DNA of 64,000 nucleotides from JAFGXF01 sp963732595 (lineage in GTDB: Bacteria > Chloroflexota > Anaerolineae > Anaerolineales > Anaerolineaceae): the NCBI GenBank assembly GCA_963732595.1, contig CAVSZZ010000002.1, positions 1,736,001 to 1,800,000 of the forward strand. Direction: 5' to 3'. The notes under the pieces are model-generated. The model saw nothing but the letters and a program-made list of their open reading frames with translations. It made no database searches and was not told where the DNA came from. A program made the position numbers and the translations under genes. This document shows, piece by piece, positions 27,885 to 37,014 of the stretch (positions are counted from its first letter, which is position 1; each line of letters opens with the position of its first letter).

Positions 27885-28193
27885 TTAATTTTCCTTCAGC
27901 CCACCGCCTTTACTGATAAGCTTTAAATTGAAAATCCTTTTTTGTTCGCCTTTTACCAGCAGGATTTTCCCCTGGATATCCACGTCCGCCCCTTCCTGAA
28001 TCTCGACATCCCCATGGATCTCAACAATGGCGTTTTTACCAAACACCACATTGGCTCCCTTGAGGATCGTCAATTTTGGTTCGTCGGTTAGCACTTGATA
28101 AAGGCTGTGGCAGTGGCTGCAGCGTACCTTCCGGGATCCGGCATCATCGAAATCCGTGGAACCACACTGTGTGCATTCGAATAATTTTTCCAT
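27885..28193 (-). CDS. Zinc-ribbon protein with a bactofilin-like beta segment, 102 aa
   Basis: The N-terminus MEKLFECTQCGSTDFDD with a second CSHC motif makes a CxxC...CxxC zinc ribbon (residues 7-33). The rest, NVVFGKNAIVEIHGDVEIQEGADVDIQGKILL, has alternating hydrophobic beta-helix-like turns as in polymer-forming bactofilin-like domains, but is short. ATG 28193 has AGGAAAC upstream; the frame is open to a TTG at 28235. It is convergent with rplI. Function unknown; a small nucleic-acid or protein-binding adaptor is possible. Confidence 0.7.
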   Translation of the reverse strand: MEKLFECTQCGSTDFDDAGSRKVRCSHCHSLYQVLTDEPKLTILKGANVVFGKNAIVEIHGDVEIQEGADVDIQGKILLVKGEQKRIFNLKLISKGGGLKEN

Positions 28194-28363
28194 GTTTCCT
28201 GCTTCATAACCTGGAGTTGGTCTGCTTAAGATCAATCTCCATCATGATACCACCGTGCCATCCTGCTTGGAGTGTGAAGTCGGTTTAATTTCCACACCCA
28301 TCGATGCAGGCGTTGTATAATCTGGTTTAACCACCGGAAATGAATTCCAGAAAGAGAATCATA

Positions 28364-29399
28364 ATGAACAGTGCGACCGGTATCCAGAATTACCCCTGGC
28401 GAAAGTGGATCGCCAGTTATCAAACACCCGTAACCTCACGCAGTCTCTGGCAGGTGGTTAGTTCGATCCTGCCCTTCCTTGCCATGTGGGCGCTCATGGC
28501 GTTCAGTCTGAGACTTTCTTACTGGTTGACCCTCGTTCTGGCTTTCCCGACCGCAGGGTTCATGGTGCGCACATTCATCATCTTTCACGATTGCTGTCAT
28601 GGATCTTTTTTCCGTTCGACCCGAGCCAATGCGATTTTAGGCTTCATCACGGGAGTTCTTACATTCACAGACTTTGGTTCCTGGCGCAGGGATCATAATA
28701 CCCACCATGCGACAGCTGGAGATCTGGACCGGCGCGGTGTGGGAGATGTGATGACCCTGACTGTGCAGGAGTACCTGTCTTTATCTCCCTGGAAACGGTT
28801 CACCTACCGCGTCATGCGCAGCCCGTGGATCCTGTTTACGATCGGTGCAACAGTGGTGTTCCTGTTTGCGCACCGTTTTCCCGGCCCATCTCACGGGCCA
28901 AAGGAGCGTATGAGCATCCTCTGGCATGATCTGGCTCTGGCCGGACTGTTTACCATCCTGGTGCTCTGTTCTGGGCTGGCGCACTGTCATCCTGGTTCAG
29001 TTACCGGTGCTTATTATTGGCGCGAGTGTGGGCATCTGGCTGTTTTACGTTCAACACCAATTTGAGGGCGTGTATTGGGAGCGCCATAAAAACTGGGTTT
29101 TCGAGCGCGCCTGCATGGAGGGTTGCTCGTATTACCAGCTGCCGCGGCTCCTGCAATGGTTCAGCGGGAACATCGGTTTTCATCACATCCACCATCTCAG
29201 CCCGCGCATCCCCAATTATGCCCTGGAGATGTGTTATCGCGAAAATGAGGGATTGCAGATCAAGCCATTGACCTTGCGTTCCAGTCTGAAAAGCCTGCGG
29301 TTAAGGGTATACGATGAGACTGCCAGGCAGTTGGTGGGTTGGGAAGGATTACAACAGTACAAGCCAGCGGCGGAGTTAGTCTTATCGATTTGGCATTGA
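28364..29399 (+). CDS. Fatty-acid desaturase (frame broken once near 28975)
   Basis: Removing one base near 28965-28985 joins two frames to a protein of about 344 residues. All three histidine boxes of membrane desaturases are present: HDCCH (HxxxH), HNTHH (HxxHH) in the first frame, and HHIHH (HxxHH) in the second frame. Four hydrophobic segments lie between. The family uses a di-iron centre, O2 and reduced ferredoxin or cytochrome b5 to insert cis double bonds into acyl chains. The joint around LVLCSG/GWRTVILVQLPVLI is in a membrane helix. The start is ATG 28364 (AAGAGAA upstream) or 28340. It needs oxygen, which suggests a facultative or aerobic host. Confidence 0.8.
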
Positions 29400-29554
29400 A
29401 GCCTTTGGTCTGAATGGAGATCGGGAACAGGGCTCTGAACGATTTCGGGTTGAATCTGAGGATGTCAATCCCCCCATTGAATCCAGCCAAATGGAGCAGC
29501 CAGATCAGGTCTTGATCGAGTTTATCAGCGTTTCGAGACAGGCTGACCGGTTAT

Positions 29555-30053
29555 TCAGGTGAGATGTTGATGACTTCTGCGTCTTGCCCAACGTTTTTGT
29601 GCCTTTTCAAGTAATTCCGGTCTGATGACCACGATGGCGACCCGGTATCGACCATCGTCGATGGCTTTCAGCCCCGCCAGCCATCCTTGATTGCGCTCGA
29701 ATTCGAGCACCCCAAGTTCGTCAATGATCAGCAGGTCACAGGGCGTACTGACTTCCAATACACGGTCCGCCCACGCCATGGCCTCCGCATCGAATTGCCA
29801 CTGGCGGGTGATCCACTGCCCACTGGCACCCGAATTACGGATGGCCAGCCGGCGGGTTTCACCGCTGCGCAGGTCGATCCCATCGATGGCGATCTTCTCA
29901 CCAGCCTTCTTCCACCGGCAGGGACAGGATGCCCGCGACATCGGTACCACCGGTTTTGATCCTTGCCAACAGCTTCTGAAGAACCGTGGTCTTCCCAGCG
30001 CCGCGTGGCCCGCTTAAGAGGATCACCCGGCAGTATTCACCGGGCTTACCCAT
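29555..30053 (-). CDS. THEP1-like nucleoside-triphosphatase (frame broken once near 29910)
   Basis: The first frame has the P-loop LLSGPRGAGKTTVLQKLL; the second continues IDGIDLRSGETRRLAI and a Walker-B-like CDLLIIDELGVLEFERN. Removing one base near 29905-29920 joins them into about 165 residues, normal for the NTPase_1 (PF03266) family. Its start ATG overlaps the ABC ATPase stop by 8 bp, so it is translationally coupled to the FecCDE importer. Family members hydrolyse NTPs; next to ABC importers they may regulate metal or cofactor loading, but that is inference. The frame break could be an error. Confidence 0.72.
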
Positions 30054-30837
30054 AATCTTCCTCATGCAGGGCGAACTTAAGACCATTCACCTTAACCACT
30101 TTGACCGGGATGCCATAAGTTCTGGTTAGTTTTTCCTGAGTGAACACATCCCCGGCCATGCCCGTATCCAACACCCGCCCTTTGCGCATCAGTACCATCC
30201 GGTCGGCGATTTGCGAGGCAGCATCCGGATCATGGGTTGAGAAGATGACCGTCACACCGCTGTGAGCCAGGTCGTGCAATGTCTTCAAGATGGTATGCTT
30301 GTTGGAAAGATCAAGGTGGGAGGTGGGCTCATCCAGCAGAAGGATACGTGGCTGCTGGGCCAGAGCACGGGCTACGACTGCCATCTGGATCTCGCCACCG
30401 GAAAGCTCGTGCACGATACGGTCGGCCAGGTGCGGGATACCGACGGTCTTCAATGCCTGCCAGGCAATCCTGGTATCCTCAGGGTCGGGCATATCCAAAG
30501 GTCCGAGGTAGGGAGAGCGGCCCAGGATGACATATTCCAACACGCTGAATTCATAAGGCAGGTATTCATTCTGGGGAACCAACCCGATCCAGTGGCTCAG
30601 TTCGCGGCGGGAATAGCTGCGGATCGGTTTTCCACCAACCTGGATCTCGCCGCTGCGGGGATGAAAAAGCCCCAACGCCAGGTGAAGCAGGGTGGTCTTG
30701 CCGGCGCCATTGGGACCTAAAATGGCGGTGATACTGGCAGGTGGGATCTCAAAATCGAGGTGGTTGACAGCATCCGGCAAACCTTTCGCATAGCCGTAGT
30801 CCACCTGGTGGAAGGACAGGATGGCTTCAGAGCTCAT
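30046..30837 (-). CDS. FecE/BtuD-type ABC transporter ATP-binding protein, 263 aa
   Basis: The full ATPase shows Walker A ILGPNGAGKTTLLHLALG, the Q-loop in IGLVPQNEYLPYEF, signature ELSGGEIQMAVVARALA, Walker B LLLDEPTSHLD and the His switch FSTHDPD. The protein resembles the type II importer ATPases of iron-siderophore, haem or cobalamin uptake. Its start overlaps the permease stop by 4 bp and its stop overlaps the NTPase start. Together with the permease and the binding protein it forms one importer on the cytoplasmic membrane. Substrate not determined. Confidence 0.94.
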   Translation of the reverse strand: MSSEAILSFHQVDYGYAKGLPDAVNHLDFEIPPASITAILGPNGAGKTTLLHLALGLFHPRSGEIQVGGKPIRSYSRRELSHWIGLVPQNEYLPYEFSVLEYVILGRSPYLGPLDMPDPEDTRIAWQALKTVGIPHLADRIVHELSGGEIQMAVVARALAQQPRILLLDEPTSHLDLSNKHTILKTLHDLAHSGVTVIFSTHDPDAASQIADRMVLMRKGRVLDTGMAGDVFTQEKLTRTYGIPVKVVKVNGLKFALHEEDYG

Positions 30838-31826
30838 CGCTGCACCCTGAGCTTGTTGGTTGCCATCATGATTATGAAAATGAGTGCACCTAATAGAGAG
30901 GTGAGGATACCCAGCGGGATCTCACCGGCCAGCAGGCTGCGGGCGATATCATCGCACAGCACCACGAAGGCGCCGCCGATCAGCATGGATGCCGGGATCG
31001 AGCGGGCGGCGTTCGGGCCGACCAACCGGCGTGCGATATGCGGGATGATCAACCCGACCCAACCGACAATCCCGGCGATCGAGACCATCAGGGCTGTGAT
31101 GGCCACCGCCGCCACCAGCAAAAGCAACCGTTCTCGCTCGACCGAGGCTCCCAGAGAGAAGGCGGTCTCATCCGACAGCGACAGAACGTTCAGCCGCCAG
31201 CGCATCAGGAAGATGAGGCTCAGGCCGATCAGAACGAAGGGCAGGATCGAGAGCAGGTCGGACCAGGTCACAGCATACAATCCGCCCAGCATCCAGAAGA
31301 CCAGTTCGGGCAGCTGACTGGTTGGGTCAGCCAGGTACTTTAGTACGCCCACCCCCGCGGAAAACAAGGCTGAGACAGCGATGCCCGCCAGAACCAGGCG
31401 CAGGACCCAGCCACCAAAGCGGATGCGGCGTGCCAGCAGGTAGGAAAGTGCCAGGCCGGCAAATCCGAAAATGATGGCGGTGGTTTGGGTGGCGAAGGAC
31501 GATCCGCCCATCAACAGGATGGACAGACCGGCACCGAATGCCGCGCCTTGAGTGACGCCCAGGAATCCGGGTTCCACCAGTGGATTACGGAAGAGCATCT
31601 GCATCACCGCGCCAGCTGCAGCCAGGCTCATGCCGAGCAGGAAGGCCGTGATTAAACGCGGCAGCCGAAGATTAAGCACCAGGCTGCGCGCCAGGGGATC
31701 GCTGGAGAGCAGTTCCGGTGGCATCCAGTACGGCCGGGGATATCGGCCGATTAATACGGAGAGTAGGAGGATGGCAAGCGGTACTGCGATCAACAGTGCC
31801 ACCTGCCATCTCTTAAGTTTATTCAA
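30834..31826 (-). CDS. FecCD-family ABC transporter permease, 330 aa
   Basis: Ten hydrophobic segments cover the protein, with family marks LVLNLRLPRLITAFLLGMSLAAAGAVMQ, NPLVEPGFLGVTQGAAFGAG and GIVGWVGLIIPHIARRLVGPN. The start codon is a TTG at 31826, immediately after the binding-protein gene. The family forms homodimeric type II importer channels for iron complexes, haem, cobalamin or molybdate (as in the Mol system). It overlaps the ATPase gene by 4 bp. The neighbouring NTPase and the nearby MsrP (a molybdoenzyme) make a Mo or W oxyanion one option among several. Confidence 0.93.
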   Translation of the reverse strand: MNKLKRWQVALLIAVPLAILLLSVLIGRYPRPYWMPPELLSSDPLARSLVLNLRLPRLITAFLLGMSLAAAGAVMQMLFRNPLVEPGFLGVTQGAAFGAGLSILLMGGSSFATQTTAIIFGFAGLALSYLLARRIRFGGWVLRLVLAGIAVSALFSAGVGVLKYLADPTSQLPELVFWMLGGLYAVTWSDLLSILPFVLIGLSLIFLMRWRLNVLSLSDETAFSLGASVERERLLLLVAAVAITALMVSIAGIVGWVGLIIPHIARRLVGPNAARSIPASMLIGGAFVVLCDDIARSLLAGEIPLGILTSLLGALIFIIMMATNKLRVQR

Positions 31827-31840
31827 TTCGGGTCCGCGTT

Positions 31841-33004
31841 TTAAGGAGCGGTAACGCCCCGGTTGATCACCAGAGTGCCTTTAAGCAGCGGGAAGATCGT
31901 CTCGGAGATCGTCATTTTATCCAATCCATACAGACTCTCATAGAAACCGAGCACTTCGCTCTGCAGGTCGAAGGTTGGGAATTTATCCGAGTGATTGATA
32001 TAAGCCAACCACTGCAACCCCAGGATCCAGCGTGGATCGGGCTGATCCCAACTCAGGTAATCCATAGGGAAGGCGCCTACCCGGTTGTTCTTGACCGCAT
32101 CCAGCTGCTGCCAGGTCGGGTCTGCCTTGAGCTCGGCGATAGCACCCATGGCGCCTCCATCGTAGTCGATGATGGCGATCGCATAGGGATTCCAGGCTGC
32201 GATCTGATCCAGGGTGACCGTTTGCCAGCCATCGCCCATATTCTCGTTCTTCCAGACAGGTGTGCCGCCGGCGGTTTCGACCAGGATGGTCTGGAGCCAG
32301 GATGCCGGGGGAACTTCATACGAAATGACATTGTCTTCCACACTATGTTGCAGGAGTAGGACGCCTGTCTTTTCCAAGGGTGTGAGATCTTTGAGTGCGT
32401 CAGTCACCAAGCTGACACGCCCCTGGTAGAAGGCGATGATCTCGCCTGCACGAGGGGTGTTGCCGAACATGGACCCAATGGTCTGAACGTCTTTATAGAA
32501 GGCGTCCGGGTTTTCAAGGTCCAGGTAGATGACTTTAATGCCGATCGCTTCAAGGGAGTCACCGAGGCTTTCCTTCATGGAACTTTTAAGGATGACAACG
32601 TCCGGCTGGGATGGGGCTATGGCCTCTGCAGCTGCATTTTTCTCCAGCACCAGCTTTTCTGTGTAGGTGGAATCGACCAGCGGAATGAATGCATCCGGGT
32701 TTTGAGAACGATTCTCGATGGCCACGATGCGGGAGGCTGCTTCGGGGAACATGTATAACGTATTCACCAGCAAGGCGGTGGCTCTTCCGGCAACCACGAC
32801 CCGTTCAGGCAGCTTTTCAAATATCACCTCACGCCCGAGGGTGTCGGTGACGGTCACGCCAGAAGTAGACTCAACCGGAACCTGGGTGACACCTGATGCA
32901 TCAGTACCTGCGGTAGGTGAGGTTTCTGTTGAAGCGCAGCCAGCCAGCAGACCTAACAGCATGATGGCCAGGATGACAATATGGATGTTCTTATTACTCT
33001 TCAT
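31841..33004 (-). CDS. FecB/BtuF-like ABC substrate-binding lipoprotein, 387 aa
   Basis: The N-terminus MKSNKNIHIVILAIMLLGLLAGC carries a lipobox. The rest has the two-lobed helical-backbone fold of FecB/TroA-like binding proteins: TDTLGREVIFEKLPERVVV, PDVVILKSSMKESLGDSLEAIGIKV, and a long joining helix before VGAFPMDYLSWDQPDPR. It is anchored outside the cytoplasmic membrane and delivers its ligand to the FecCD permease. The ligand is unclear; there is no obvious metal-binding His cluster. GGAGA lies a short distance upstream of ATG 33004. It is the first gene of the importer operon, next to padR. Confidence 0.9.
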   Translation of the reverse strand: MKSNKNIHIVILAIMLLGLLAGCASTETSPTAGTDASGVTQVPVESTSGVTVTDTLGREVIFEKLPERVVVAGRATALLVNTLYMFPEAASRIVAIENRSQNPDAFIPLVDSTYTEKLVLEKNAAAEAIAPSQPDVVILKSSMKESLGDSLEAIGIKVIYLDLENPDAFYKDVQTIGSMFGNTPRAGEIIAFYQGRVSLVTDALKDLTPLEKTGVLLLQHSVEDNVISYEVPPASWLQTILVETAGGTPVWKNENMGDGWQTVTLDQIAAWNPYAIAIIDYDGGAMGAIAELKADPTWQQLDAVKNNRVGAFPMDYLSWDQPDPRWILGLQWLAYINHSDKFPTFDLQSEVLGFYESLYGLDKMTISETIFPLLKGTLVINRGVTAP

Positions 33005-33028
33005 TTAAAAAGTCTCCTTGATTATGGA

Positions 33029-33568
33029 TTAAATTTCAATCAGGCAGCAATCCAGCCAATCGATGAATGCCTGGATCTGTTTCTTTCGAAATTGATAGAC
33101 CTGTTTTTCATAGTATTGTGAGGTCGGAAGCGCATTGCCCTCCGTTTCCATGCGGGCTTGAATTTCATCCAGGACTTTCCGCTGGGCTTCGATCACCTGC
33201 CGGGCGGTCTCCTCACCGTACAACCTCGCAAAATAGAACTTGGCCAGGAAGTCCTGGCGGATCTCGCGCCCATGTTCGACCGGGGAGAGCATCCAGGCTT
33301 TAAAGACCTTCAGGCCGCTCGTGGTCAGGTGGTACTCCTTGCGGGGCGGGTGGGAGATGCTCGTGACCGGCACGGAAGTCAGGTGCCCCTGGATTTCCAG
33401 TTTATCGAGCAGGGCATACAGCTGAGCCTGTTTGATATGCCAGACCAGACCAAGCCCTTCCAGTGAAGAGAGCTCCTTGTGAAGGTCATAGCCATGCCTG
33501 GGTTGTTGTGCGAGCATCCCAAGCAGGACGAAGTCCAGGCTTTGCAAACCGGCAGGTTTAGGTGGCAT
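33029..33568 (-). CDS. PadR-family transcriptional regulator, 179 aa
   Basis: The N-terminal winged helix begins SLDFVLLGMLAQQPRHGYDLHKEL and continues to HIKQAQLYALLDKLEIQGHL and the wing YHLTTSGLKVFKAW, all characteristic of PadR. The C-terminal half is a two-helix PadR_C (Vir_act_alpha) dimerisation region. The family represses promoters and releases on ligand binding, usually autoregulating. A dyad at 33582-33600 directly upstream of its ATG could be its operator. It lies at the head of the FecB-FecC-FecE-NTPase run, 24 bp from it, so the importer is probably its target. Confidence 0.9.
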   Translation of the reverse strand: MPPKPAGLQSLDFVLLGMLAQQPRHGYDLHKELSSLEGLGLVWHIKQAQLYALLDKLEIQGHLTSVPVTSISHPPRKEYHLTTSGLKVFKAWMLSPVEHGREIRQDFLAKFYFARLYGEETARQVIEAQRKVLDEIQARMETEGNALPTSQYYEKQVYQFRKKQIQAFIDWLDCCLIEI

Positions 33569-33581
33569 AGTCTATCTATGA

Positions 33582-33600
33582 ATACTCAATAGATGAGTAT
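33582..33600. promoter_or_regulatory. Dyad upstream of padR, probable autoregulatory operator
   Basis: ATACTCA (33582-33588) and TGAGTAT (33594-33600) are exact inverted 7-mers with a 5-nt spacer, 13 bp upstream of the padR start codon. PadR proteins typically bind such dyads at their own promoters. Binding itself has not been shown. Confidence 0.6.
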
Positions 33601-33685
33601 ATGCTGATTATATCAGCTTTCGATGAAGAAAGAAGGAACATGATCACATGCCGGGTGGAAGGATCGTCCTGGCTTCTCTACGGGA

Positions 33686-34309
33686 TTATGTATGAAGGGG
33701 TGGGGTGTGGGTGTGTTTCAGTAACCGGATGGACAATAAGGTAAGGATCAGGATGCCATAGAACAACGGTCGACCCAGGTTGCCAGTTAGTGAGAGCGGG
33801 TTGCCTTTAACGGCTAAAAAGAAATGCGCCAGATCCAGCATGGCGGCGAGATAGAGCAGTTTATGAAGGCGCCCCCACCAGCAGCCCAGCTTTCGTTTCC
33901 ACCAACCAAAGGAGGTCAGTGCCAGGGCAGCCAGGATCAGGCCGGTCAACACGCCAAACCAGATGAAGGGTTTATTCAAAAAGCTGTCCAACACTAGCGG
34001 GAGGTTAAAACCATAATCGTAACCAACCAGCACCAAGACGTGCAGCGTGACGAAGAAGAATGTCGTCAATCCGAGCGGGCGGCGGGCACGCAGGATGACA
34101 GGCTGTTTCGAAAGCCATGCAATCGGGCTGACAGACAGGCTGACCGTCAACAGGCTGATGGCGATTCGGCCGGTGCGAACCTCGAGATCTTGAGCCGGAT
34201 TCGGTCCCATCCGGCCGGAGAAGTAATCCACGCCCAGCCAGGCCAATGGGATCAAGCAGCCAACCAGGATGAGCGCCATGAACCAGGCCGAGCGTAAAAA
34301 CCGGGTCAA
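33686..34309 (-). CDS. msrQ: MsrQ-like haem-binding membrane subunit of methionine sulfoxide reductase, 207 aa
   Basis: Six hydrophobic segments form a ferric-reductase-like domain with conserved His (about LHVLVLVGYDYG, LHKLLYLAAMLDLAHFF) for haem b coordination. The TTG start overlaps the msrP stop by 4 bp. MsrQ passes electrons from the cytoplasmic face to MsrP, which repairs oxidised methionine in extracytoplasmic proteins. In the operon it is downstream of msrP. The start at 34309 begins MTRFLRSAWFMALIL. Confidence is high from family and context. Confidence 0.88.
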   Translation of the reverse strand: MTRFLRSAWFMALILVGCLIPLAWLGVDYFSGRMGPNPAQDLEVRTGRIAISLLTVSLSVSPIAWLSKQPVILRARRPLGLTTFFFVTLHVLVLVGYDYGFNLPLVLDSFLNKPFIWFGVLTGLILAALALTSFGWWKRKLGCWWGRLHKLLYLAAMLDLAHFFLAVKGNPLSLTGNLGRPLFYGILILTLLSIRLLKHTHTPPLHT

Positions 34310-35283
34310 TGGTTTTCCTCAAGATCCATGCCGTCGTACAGGCTGCGGACCCGCTCCGAATAACCGTTGAATGGTAGGGTGGCGATCCTGCTGGGTATCC
34401 CGATCATGCGTTCGGTTTTCTGAGACCAGCGCGGGTGATCGACTGCGGGATTGACATTCGAGTAGAAACCGTATTCATTCGGTCCAATATTGTTCCAGAA
34501 GGTGGCGGGTTGTTCCTCAACGAGCTCGATCCGTACGATGGCCTTGATACTCTTGTAACCATACTTCCAGGGCACCACCAGGCGGATGGGGGCTCCGTTC
34601 TGCGGTGTCAGTGCCTTGCCGTAAAGACCGGTGGACAGCAGGGTCAGGTCATGGCGGGCTTCATCCAGTCGCAGCCCTTCTTCATATGGCCAGGGAAAAT
34701 AGCTGCTTTTCTGCCCTGGCATCTGGAGGGGATCATCCAGTGTGACGAAATGGAGATAGCGTGCACTGGTCATGGGTTCCACGGCATCCAGCAGTTTCGA
34801 CAACTGAAAACCCTGCCAGGGGATGACCATCGACCAGCCCTCCACACAACGCATGCGGTAGACACGTTCCTCCGAGGTAAAGTCCCGGATGAGATCGTCC
34901 ACATCGAAGATTCCCGGCCGGTGCACCAGACCGGTGACTTCCACCTGCCAGGGCCGGGTGACCAGGTTGCGAGCCAACTCGCCGACCCCGGATTTGTCGG
35001 TGGAGAATTCGTAATAATTATTGTAGGAAGTGATATCCTTTTCGGTGGTCAATAAGCGACCCAGCTCATCGGTCGGGCTGCCGGAGTAAACTGATTCAGG
35101 AGTAACAGCACGTGATCCTGATGGTGTAGACAGCGGAATATCGTCGCTGCGGCAGGCTGACAGCAGGGCAGCCCCGGCAATCCCCAGTGCAGCGGTCTTG
35201 AAGAATCTCCGCCGTGACAGATAGATGCTTTCAGGCGTGATCTCGGATGAAGGAATTTTTGGCAATTGAATCTTTTTAGACAT
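34306..35283 (-). CDS. msrP: MsrP (YedY) molybdopterin-dependent methionine sulfoxide reductase, 325 aa
   Basis: The protein has a Tat-type twin-arginine signal (SRRRFFKTAALGIAGAALLSAC, with a Cys after ALLSA that could also be a lipobox). The Mo-binding sulfite-oxidase fold has RMRCVEGWSMVIPWQGFQ, including the Cys that ligates Mo, and YGFYSNVNP near the C-terminus. It reduces Met-sulfoxide in envelope proteins, using electrons from MsrQ. ATG 35283. Its stop overlaps the msrQ start. The lipid anchor would keep it attached to the membrane of a monoderm. It lies near other envelope redox genes. Confidence 0.93.
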   Translation of the reverse strand: MSKKIQLPKIPSSEITPESIYLSRRRFFKTAALGIAGAALLSACRSDDIPLSTPSGSRAVTPESVYSGSPTDELGRLLTTEKDITSYNNYYEFSTDKSGVGELARNLVTRPWQVEVTGLVHRPGIFDVDDLIRDFTSEERVYRMRCVEGWSMVIPWQGFQLSKLLDAVEPMTSARYLHFVTLDDPLQMPGQKSSYFPWPYEEGLRLDEARHDLTLLSTGLYGKALTPQNGAPIRLVVPWKYGYKSIKAIVRIELVEEQPATFWNNIGPNEYGFYSNVNPAVDHPRWSQKTERMIGIPSRIATLPFNGYSERVRSLYDGMDLEENH

Positions 35284-35417
35284 GGTTAGCCTCGCCGGGT
35301 CACAATATCAAGATAAACTGGAGTTACTATGTCAACTATTTTACATCATTCAGCACCAGATTGCATTAAGGGAGGTTAAAATAATGTAATTGTGATCATT
35401 GATCCGAGGATGACATC

Positions 35418-36221
35418 ATGACCGATTACCGACCGCTGCTCGACTTTGCCCGCCACCTGGCGCAGGAAACAACAGCTTTAATCATGCCGCATTACTATAA
35501 TTGTTTAGCGGAATTCAAGCCTGATGGTTCAGAGGTTACCGAAGCTGACCGGAGTGCCGAACGGCGCATGCGCGAGTTGATCCACGCTGCGTTTCCCCAA
35601 CATCGGGTGTTGGGGGAGGAATATGGCGCCTCCGGTCCGGAGCAGGGGGATTTTCAATGGATCCTCGATCCGGTGGATGGCACGCACTGGCTGCCTTTGG
35701 GCGTCCCGACCTTCGGAACCCTGATCGGTCTGTTGGAAAAAGGCAGGCCGGTCGTGGGTGTGATCGCTTTTCCGGCTATGCGTGAGGTCGTATATGCAGC
35801 TGTGGGCCATGGCTGCTGGTATGCCGGCGACCAGGTCGAGCCGGTCAAAGTGTCGGTGAAACGGGAGGAGACGCTGGCAGGATCGTATTGTTCCGCCTCC
35901 GGAGCTCACCATTCGGATATTCGGCCGGCGGCTGCGGGGCTCCAGGTTAATCTCAGCGCTTACATCCGGGCGGCAGGCCGTTTCCGATTCATTGGAGATT
36001 GCCTGCAGCATGCGCTGGTCTGCCGCGGGCGCATCCAGGCAGCCCTGGACGTGGTTATGAAACCCTGGGATATCGCTGCGCTGGTACCCTGCGTCGAAGA
36101 AGCCGGTGGGATGGCGACATCTTTATCAAGCCATTCAGAGGATGTCGTATTTGGAGGCAGTCTGCTCTCAAGCTGTGGTGGCAGTCTGCACCAGGAGATC
36201 CTCAACAAGCTTGGTTTTTAA
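35418..36221 (+). CDS. Inositol-monophosphatase/CysQ-family phosphatase, 267 aa
   Basis: Motif A is LDPVDGTHWLPLGVPTFGTLIGL with the metal-binding Asp residues, and motif B is PWDIAALVPCVEEAGG. The N-terminal SEVTEADRSAE and LGEEYG also fit the Mg2+-dependent lithium-sensitive phosphatase family. Possible substrates are myo-inositol 1-phosphate, 3'(2'),5'-bisphosphate nucleotides or histidinol phosphate; sequence alone does not decide. A GAGG-type ribosome-binding site precedes the ATG. It stands between the MsrPQ operon and the TlpA-CcdA genes; a sulfur-related role (CysQ) would fit the redox context but is inference. Confidence 0.87.
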   Translation: MTDYRPLLDFARHLAQETTALIMPHYYNCLAEFKPDGSEVTEADRSAERRMRELIHAAFPQHRVLGEEYGASGPEQGDFQWILDPVDGTHWLPLGVPTFGTLIGLLEKGRPVVGVIAFPAMREVVYAAVGHGCWYAGDQVEPVKVSVKREETLAGSYCSASGAHHSDIRPAAAGLQVNLSAYIRAAGRFRFIGDCLQHALVCRGRIQAALDVVMKPWDIAALVPCVEEAGGMATSLSSHSEDVVFGGSLLSSCGGSLHQEILNKLGF

Positions 36222-36373
36222 GTGGTGGGGAAGTTGCGGTTCTATTGTTATGTAAGTCCCTGCGATAGCCGCTAAAACTATGTTCATCCTGTTATTCTAA
36301 TTTCAAATTAATGTTCAATGTATCAAATAAGATATAAAAGATAAAATATAACTTAATAATTGGGAGTTTAAAA

Positions 36374-36967
36374 ATGAATAGAGTATCGATCTTTGTCAGT
36401 TTGATTCTCGTAGTCATCATGGCGGCCTGCACTCCAGGCATGGTTGTAACCCCGACGAGCACCCAGATGCCCGAGCCTGCGGTGTTGAACACACAAGTTA
36501 CCGCGACCGACATGGGTACAAAACCGGAGTGGCTGGACTACCGGTTGGTGGATGTGGCCAGTGGGGAATCCTTTTCGGTCGGCGACTACTCCGGGAAGGT
36601 GGTTGTGATCGAATTGATGGCGATGTGGTGCACAACCTGCATGGCACAGCAGGCCGCACTAAAAGGTACGCTCGACTCGCTTGGGAATCCGGATGATATT
36701 GTTACTATTGTTGTGGATGTGGATTCAAATGAAAAAGCCGAAGACCTCCTCGCATACACCCAGAAGTATGCATTGCCCTGGAAATATGCTGTAGTGACAC
36801 CAGAATTTGCCCGAGCCATCAGCAATACTTATGGCGCCTTATACATACAACCTCCGGCGGCTCCGATGCTGATAGTTGATCGTGATGGGGGAGTGCACGC
36901 GTTGACCGTTGGTTATAAGAACGTCGTAGCATTATTAGCCATGATTAATCCATTCCTGGATTCGTAA
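36374..36967 (+). CDS. TlpA-like thioredoxin-fold lipoprotein, 197 aa
   Basis: The signal MNRVSIFVSLILVVIMAAC has a lipobox; the mature part is a thioredoxin fold with active site LMAMWCTTCMAQQ (CxxC), a VVIEL strand before it and a cis-Pro in the C-terminal YIQPPAAPMLIVDRDG. It acts on extracytoplasmic disulfides. CcdA, the probable electron donor, is 47 bp downstream in the same direction. Compared with the neighbouring minus-strand thioredoxin it has an ordinary Cys-Cys pair. The promoter region is the AT-rich stretch 36260-36360. Confidence 0.88.
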   Translation: MNRVSIFVSLILVVIMAACTPGMVVTPTSTQMPEPAVLNTQVTATDMGTKPEWLDYRLVDVASGESFSVGDYSGKVVVIELMAMWCTTCMAQQAALKGTLDSLGNPDDIVTIVVDVDSNEKAEDLLAYTQKYALPWKYAVVTPEFARAISNTYGALYIQPPAAPMLIVDRDGGVHALTVGYKNVVALLAMINPFLDS

Positions 36968-37014
36968 TCGGCCCTGCCGACCTGGTCAAATAAAGACATA
37001 CAAATCGGTCCCAG

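Noticed and set aside
28364..29399. Programmed ribosomal frameshift in the desaturase
   Set aside because: No slippery heptamer is visible near 28975, and several other genes have similar breaks, so error or mutation is simpler.
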